DNA of 64,000 bases from Icerya purchasi. Lineage: Eukaryota > Arthropoda > Insecta > Hemiptera > Monophlebidae. The notes beneath the pieces were generated by a model that saw only the letters and a list, made by a program, of their open reading frames with translations, searched no databases and was not told the DNA's origin. The stretch's first letter is position 1; each line of letters begins with the position of its first letter. The translations under genes and the position numbers were made by a program. The stretch lies in the NCBI GenBank assembly GCA_039619475.1, contig CM077115.1:400740557-400804556 (forward strand), given 5' to 3'. Shown in pieces: positions 57,753 to 64,000 of the stretch.

Positions 57753-60700
57753 AAAAATGATATTAATAAATAAAAATATAAATAATCTTCATATAAAACA
57801 AGTGTTCCGTGAAGCCATATAGTCCGCGGTGATGAAGGCATAAAAATAAAACAGTAACGTTTCAACATTCCTGGTGAGAATGAAAATTAAATCGATATAT
57901 CGATATCGCAAGATAGGATAATTAAAATTCCTGAAGTGATCGATAAACGGATCAGTCGAGGAGCTGTTATTTTACTATTCGTGCTGTTTTAATTCCACGT
58001 AAATCGGTAACACGGAAACGCATAAAGATCGCGCCTATTTCGCAGTCCATTAAAACTGAAATACCTTTATAATTAGAGAGATCGAGCAAAACTATAACGC
58101 TTCTTGTTCTGCGCAATGCACTTCGAGTTAAGTAATGCAACAAAGCAATTAGGTCTGACACCAAGGTCAACACACATATTTAAGTTCTAAGCGCATGCCT
58201 TGGAGATGTCGCATTAAAAAATCGGGGAAAAAATTTTGGGTTTTTGTAGAGAGAGGGTTGATCTCTTACATTTCGTGTCTTCTGCTCACACTGTAAATAA
58301 AAATGGTCCGCAAAAATGCTGGATTTTTTTTTTTTTTTTTTTTTTTTTTCGCGAGCAAAAAACGATTTATAGAAAATCGTGGAAATTGAAAACTACATCG
58401 AAACGCGTGTATTAATTTTAAATTATTTACGTTCAACTATATTCCGTTTACGTGTATGTTCACTTAATAATCAGTGACTTCAAATAATGATTCTACCTTA
58501 AGAGAGTTACATTATTAACGGTCTTCACCGACACAAATATCATGTTCAACGTTTTCCCGAACGGAACTTTTTTAAACCTCGTTTCTTATGGCTTTGCAGT
58601 CGTCAAACAATTGGAAAAGTTTTTGAGTTCGAATTTAAGACAGATTTTCGAATGTATTAATAATTATGAGATGGACCGACTCATCTGGAATTATTTTATT
58701 TGCTGAATTTTTCAACGAAACGATCCATCATTATTTTTAATCAGTGTGTGTGTCATAGGTGTTTTCAACGTTTTATTATTATTATTTTTTTTTCCCGTGT
58801 AGAATCTGATGACCATATATAAATAATCTGCGAAGAGTTAGCGATCGAAAATCATAAAAAAAGCCCGAAGAAATCGGTTTTTTGAATTTTGTATGAGGAC
58901 CCCAACTGAAATTCAACTTTCTCATTAAACTATTGGTATTTGCCATAAAAAACTATGCAATTTGAAGGAAAAAAAATACTTGCAGCTTGTTATCGTCCAA
59001 AATTTTAAACTAACTCATTTATAATTAACAACGCGAAATATGATCGGAAAAATAAACAAGTTTACGGAAATATCCCCCTTTATTTGTTAATCGTAGTTTT
59101 ATTACTACTCCCAAACTATTAAAAACATATTTGGAAAAAATAAAAGTTTTGACAGATAATTTTACATACGAAATAAAACACAACATCGACGAATATTAAA
59201 AATATTATATATATATATAAAACGATAAACGCGCTTTATATATTTTATACAGTTTTTGAATAAACTGCAAAACACACAACCCAATATTTCACAGATGTAA
59301 CGTTTACGACTACCTATTACAGACTGCTAACGGCCATGCCGGTTTTAAACAAAGGCTGACGCCATCCCTTAGAAAAAATGGCTACTATGCTAAATTTGCG
59401 TTCATCTAATTTTTATTTTCAGAGGAAAAAAATAGTTTTTAAAAAATATTGTTTTTTAAGCTATATACCAGTTATACCAAGGCACCGAAAACTGCTAATA
59501 TGGCCAACCCTTATTTTAAATACTTCAGAAATGTTAGACTAAGTTAATTGTGATATTCTGGAAAAGGGGAATTTCACCTATCTTAACGGAGATGATGGTG
59601 GTACCCTTTGCGGCATTTTCATCTATTTAAATCAAAACTATTTCTGTAGTCTAAAAAAGCAGAGTAGCTTATAACCTTTAGAGTCTATTATTTGTCTTAA
59701 TTTAATATTTTTTCACCGGTACTTTTAACGGTGGGGGTAACATGTTCAGCGATTTTATTTTTTTCCGATACATACGTCACAAATATTATCAGCTAACGTT
59801 TCGAATAGTAATATGTTAGACGTGGTTTGTACCTTAAAGAATAATAATGATTTCCGAAGCCACGAAAATCTGAAGTTATTTTTAACATGTTTACCCCGGT
59901 TTTCCTTTTAACCGATATGTAATGCGCGATCGCTTATTGTTTCGTATGCTAACACTGCCGACATTAATGCTACGTTTATTAACTTAAATTACTCGAATAT
60001 ATAGTTAAGCTTCTAACAGCTGATACAAATGTCCACTTTGTTTTCCGCGCGCTTCGGCTACGCCGTCTACCACTATTTCTTCCACAATGTTCCCTAAAAT
60101 ACAGAATTTACCTTCTTGATTAAAGCCTCTTACAACTCACGTTTGCTATTTCGGTCTCGTTAGATTTACATTTATTCTTCCCTTTACTACTAGTGTCCGT
60201 ATTTTATTTTGCATAGAAAATCTCTGGTTATTGAATTCCCTATGAGAACGGTTTTCCGTTTCACGCAAACAGTCCCGGTTCCGTAGCGCCCGTAGCCAGT
60301 TCGTTTGCGTGACAAGCTGACTCCATTATTTGTATCTGTCATCAGGTTTTCTTTTACACGGCGGGATCGCTTTCGTTTCCATATTTTAAATAGCCGCCGC
60401 CAACCTGCATAATATTCGCTGACAGGACACGCCTAATCAGACTTCTCTGCCGAGACCAGGTGACTTGGGTGGCCCTCTGGCAGTTACCGCCAATATATAG
60501 TCCTTTATGTAGTACGCAAGCCCCCCCCACCCCACTATGAAACTCTCCGCCAGAACAGATATACCTTATTATTTGAAATTAGTTGTACAAAAAACACAAA
60601 ACATACGCATATAGTAAACAACATGGCTTAGTAAAGATGAACATAAAATTGTTAAAGTTGGATTACCTATAAATATCGGCCGAGAAATTGACGAGCATGT

Positions 60701-60790
60701 ATCTGATAATTTGAACAAGCAGCTGTAAAAATCATTATTGGCTGTCGCGGTAAATGATTTCCGAATGCTAGAAACACCGTTGAGCGGAAG
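57750..60790. other. unassigned DNA
   Basis: AT-rich, with a T-run at 58325-58350. GC rises at about 60220-60540, with a C-run near 60523-60530, but no frame, TIR pair or RNA gene is supported. Confidence 0.45.
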
Positions 60791-60805
60791 GTCAACAATA
60801 GTGTT

Positions 60806-61924
60806 ATTTTTTTTTGTCTTTTTGGGGGGTACGTCAGCTACGGACGTTTACCCTATATGCAACGGTATGACAGCATTAATGATTATATAGGAAAAATATC
60901 AGAAATGGAGCATATGAATGAAGCTAACAAAGGAATAACCGAAGGAGAAGGAAAAGAAAAGATGCTGTGAGCACTGTAGGGCGTAGGGAGACTAAGACGG
61001 ACCGGAATACAGTATCGCACGTTCAGAAGAAATGAAAGGTCATTCAAGCAAAACGTGATTCGCATCACAAATGAAGTTTGCTTCCGACGGATCAAACGGG
61101 CAAAGAGGAACTGGGTAATGGGGAAACGGAGGAGCGAAGCAGGAAGCAGGCTGTAATTTAACCAAAGTCTAACTATAGATGAGGTAGTTGTGACCGCCTC
61201 GTGTTGTGGAAATTATGGAACCAAGGCAGAAGGGAACGAATGGGCTGTATGGCTGAATAAAAGGAAGCAGGATTAGAAAATGAAGAAGGATAGAGATCAG
61301 AACAACAGTCGCGGTGAGAACGAAAAGAAAGAGGAAGAAAACATTGGACTGGAAAATGACTAATAAAACGACCGTCTGAAGCAGCTGAACGCGTCAGCGA
61401 GTTAATTAGGTCGTTGTCCGAAATTCCGCAATGGCTAGGAATACGCAATAGATCAATACGGACAGAGCGGAAATGAAATAGATGCGAAATTAAGGAACGT
61501 ATACAAAGCACGATAGGATCAGCGAATGGTTTAGGAAAGGGAGTAGCAATGGCTTCTAAAACGCCTTTTGAGTCAGAAAATAAGCGAACCTTGTCTATAA
61601 AAAGGATTGTTTGTAGGATTGCGATAGATAATAGGGAGGAGAAGGAGGGAAGTTTGCAAGCTTCAGAATGGCTGATGTCCGGCAGCGTGAAAGCCGCTCC
61701 AACCCGTAAAATCGACTTTGAGCCATCCGTGAAAATTAAAGTATAAGAAGGAAAAAGCGAGAATAAAATATAATTAAATTCATTATGAGCGGAGGAAGAG
61801 GGAAGGGTCATACCAAGGAAGAAAGAGTATACTGGGCGAGTAAATAAATTCTGGGAAATTATAGGTAAAATAAGGGAATTTAGTGTAGGAAAGATTAAAA
61901 GGAGAGAAGGCTCCGAGACGTAAA
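60806..61924 (-). mobile_element. LINE 3' fragment, family A, longest copy
   Basis: GTCAACAATAGTGTT (60791-60805) and GTCAATAATAGTATT (61925-61939) form a 15-bp target duplication with two changes, so the insertion is 1119 bp. The tail is A-rich at the low end (T-run about 60807-60816). The minus frame 61173-61811 holds RNase H: LIFTDGSKSILRVGAAF, VRLFSDSKGVLEAIA and IDLLRIPSHCGISDNDLIN. The FTAE Glu block is destroyed, so the active site is incomplete. The terminal part, in another frame (60883-61095), reads RLSLPTPYSAHSIFSFPSPS. The UTR has TAGCTGACGTACCCCCC. Confidence 0.88.
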
Positions 61925-61939
61925 GTCAATAATAGTATT

Positions 61940-62530
61940 GATAATGCAGCTCATGCGAGCATATATTTGATAGATAGCGATAATGAAGACTTTTCAGTTA
62001 TATGACTTTTACTTCTAAATTGCGGACCAAAAAAACCCTTCTGCTACAAATTTTCATTTGCAATATCCTTTATATTTGAAATATACATATGTGAAAAACA
62101 TGTAATTTGTAATTTATCACTTGTTGAAAAAAAATTGCAAATAAAAATACGGTTTGTTAAATTCTTCTATCTAATTCAGCGTCGCCACTAATAATCAAAA
62201 GCAACAGCAAGTCTACAGCAATTGCGCAGTTGAAAGAATTAATTTTTCTCTCCTAGAACGAGAGATAGAAAAAAAAAAAAAAAGAAAAAAAAGATTAGTA
62301 AAATAGAACTAAAAACAAACCGTTATAAATCTTCTGGTGTACAGCGTATTTTTAACACAAAAAAGGAACAAGAAGAAGAAAACGCTAAAATGTAGGCGAA
62401 ACAACAAAGCGAATAATAGAGGTAATCCTGCCAGGTGTAGTAAAAGTTTACAAGAAATACCTGCTAACTGCGAAATACCATATTTTCATGAAAAGTCACG
62501 CTACTTGCAGGGAAACACACACACACACAC

Positions 62531-62569
<39 letters not shown>

Positions 62570-64000
62570 TATCATTATTATTCCGAACTAGCAGCTATGG
62601 ACTATGTTGTCAACTGGTCCTGTCATTCTTCCTCCTTTTTCCAAATTGCTACAATTATTTCACTGTATCTATTTTTCCTTTCTTCGGCCCATAGGGCGCC
62701 AGTTATACTCTTCACTTTCTTCGTGAATCATATACAGGCATTTAGTTTTTTGTTTTTTTTTTTTAAAGGTATTCGCTGTTCTGTATAATCAAATATTCAG
62801 TCCTTTCATTTCACTTTTTGTCTCTATCGCGTACCGTTTATTTTTAATTTTCGCATGTAATGAAATAATCGTTCTGTGAATCTTCCGGACTTCATCCTTT
62901 GTATATCCTTTTCCATTCTTCAGCGCATTTCCTGGTTACACCGCTTTCTACACAGTTCTTTCTTTACTGGCCCCAATGTTCTTTTTATTACTTTCTTTCT
63001 CGTACTTTCATTTAGTCCTTTTTTATTCATTATCAAACCTTTATGCTATGTACAATGCTTCTGGTTCGGTCGCTGTTCTAGTCTTAGTTTGGCATTTATC
63101 GATAGGTATTTCTTATCATATATTTCTTTTGTTAAATAAAAAGCCGCATTAATTCGACTGATTCCGAATTTAATTGCTTCCTTTTCTGACGGGCTCTTTG
63201 AACTTGACTGAGATCAGTTTTTATTTCGTTGAGAAGCGGTTTTTTAACCCTAGAGTGGTCGCGCCTTTCCGTGAAACGTGAGTGATCGCGTGGTTTTGCC
63301 GTCCATACTTAAAATGATTTTTTTTTTTTTTGTAAATAATAGTTAAGTAAATTTACAATGATTTTAAACGGATAGAATAAAACATAAACTATCAGAAAAA
63401 GTAACATTTATTAAAGTTTTATATTTATAGTATTAGAAAAATAGAAATGCGTTAGGAAATCTTAGGTAAAATTTCTTGAATTTTAACATCTTTATCTTTA
63501 AGTTACATATAAAAAAAAGAAAAATTAAACTTTATAAAAAAATTAAACATTTTCATCGTCTACGACAGGTATTTCAGCAAAATAGTCCTGACACGTGTAA
63601 ATGTTCGTTGCATAGTAACTTTGCGCATCTATTGCAACCTTTCTTATTTTTCTTGGACGGGCATACCTTCTCTACCTGAGGATATATTTTGATGATGGCA
63701 CAAATCGCGTGATTTGGCTTCTCAACTGTTTCTGCAAAGTGTTTACGTGGGATATTCTAATTATATGTGGTCGAGTCACAGCCAGAGCAATTTCTTTCGA
63801 AAACATTCGTCGTATTAATAAGTGGTTAGTATTTGCTTTGTATATTATTCGACTATTTATGCTGACAATATTCAGAATTGAGAAAAATAATCTCATCGGT
63901 TATCTGCGGGTCATTCTACCCACAGGGAATATTCTTCATTCGTTTGATCGACTACATCATTTAGTCCTATTACGTTATGATTTCTGATTTCTCAGCAGTT
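61940..64000. other. unassigned DNA
   Basis: Plus frames at 62597-62788 and 62876-63139 are Phe- and Leu-rich with no motif. A T-run lies at 63317-63331. Nothing beyond the microsatellite is supported. Confidence 0.45.
62515..62566. repeat. (CA)n(TA)n compound microsatellite
   Basis: About 19 bases of CA repeat followed directly by about 33 of TA repeat; produces spurious open frames. Confidence 0.95.

Noticed and set aside
61549..61746. 65-codon plus frame
   Set aside because: Antisense shadow of the RNase H coding region at 60806-61924.
62876..63139. LINE coding remnant
   Set aside because: Phe/Leu-rich frame with no motif in the right order; chance in T-rich DNA.
1..64000. CRISPR array, bacterial operon, phage or rRNA genes
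   Set aside because: No regularly spaced direct repeats, no tandem same-strand genes, and no rRNA-like conserved blocks were seen on either strand.

Overview
This is eukaryotic, AT-rich DNA with no operons, no Shine-Dalgarno-linked gene runs and almost no long open frame. The mobile-element inventory (Jockey- and I-type LINEs, RTE-type LINEs, a tRNA-derived SINE, a Helitron, hAT and PIF/Harbinger DNA elements, an LTR remnant) fits an arthropod, most likely an insect. I cannot place it further. Most of the window reads as intron or intergenic DNA of a large gene region carrying many decayed insertions. Nearly all protein-like segments are broken pieces of transposons.

Layout. 0.9-5.5 kb: an interspersed repeat, a LINE end, a hAT MITE (2960-3321) and a PIF/Harbinger element with TIRs and TAA target duplications (3547-4520). 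6-7.8 kb: a LINE end with an 11-bp target duplication and a possible RT relic. 7.9-13.4 kb: unassigned AT-rich DNA with a TA microsatellite. 13.4-20 kb: three copies of one RNase H-bearing LINE family ('family A' below), RTE pieces, an I-type fragment and a SINE. 20-24.4 kb: unassigned, with a GC-richer island. 24.5-29.5 kb: a long dead I-type LINE split by an opposite-strand RTE insertion, then two family-A ends tail to tail. 30.8-35.5 kb: a long-TIR MITE, a Helitron helicase relic, a hAT MITE with a perfect 8-bp target duplication, and an internally deleted LTR element. 35.5-45.8 kb: mostly unassigned, one family-A copy. 45.8-56 kb: Jockey ends, a LINE end beside a coiled-coil-like open frame, a second copy of the 0.9-kb repeat, a SINE body split by a hAT MITE, and a Jockey end with an 11-bp target duplication. 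56.26-56.41 kb: the best candidate host coding exon (+ strand, strong acceptor and donor, open across 147 nt). 57-64 kb: another SINE, unassigned DNA and a large family-A copy.

No gene system in the bacterial sense is present and nothing here is clearly a new biological system. The most informative signals are: a SINE whose 3' end resembles the local RTE 3' end; two nested insertions that give relative ages; exact element boundaries from target duplications; a family of at least ten 5'-truncated LINE copies; and a few candidate exons that could show which host gene this region belongs to.
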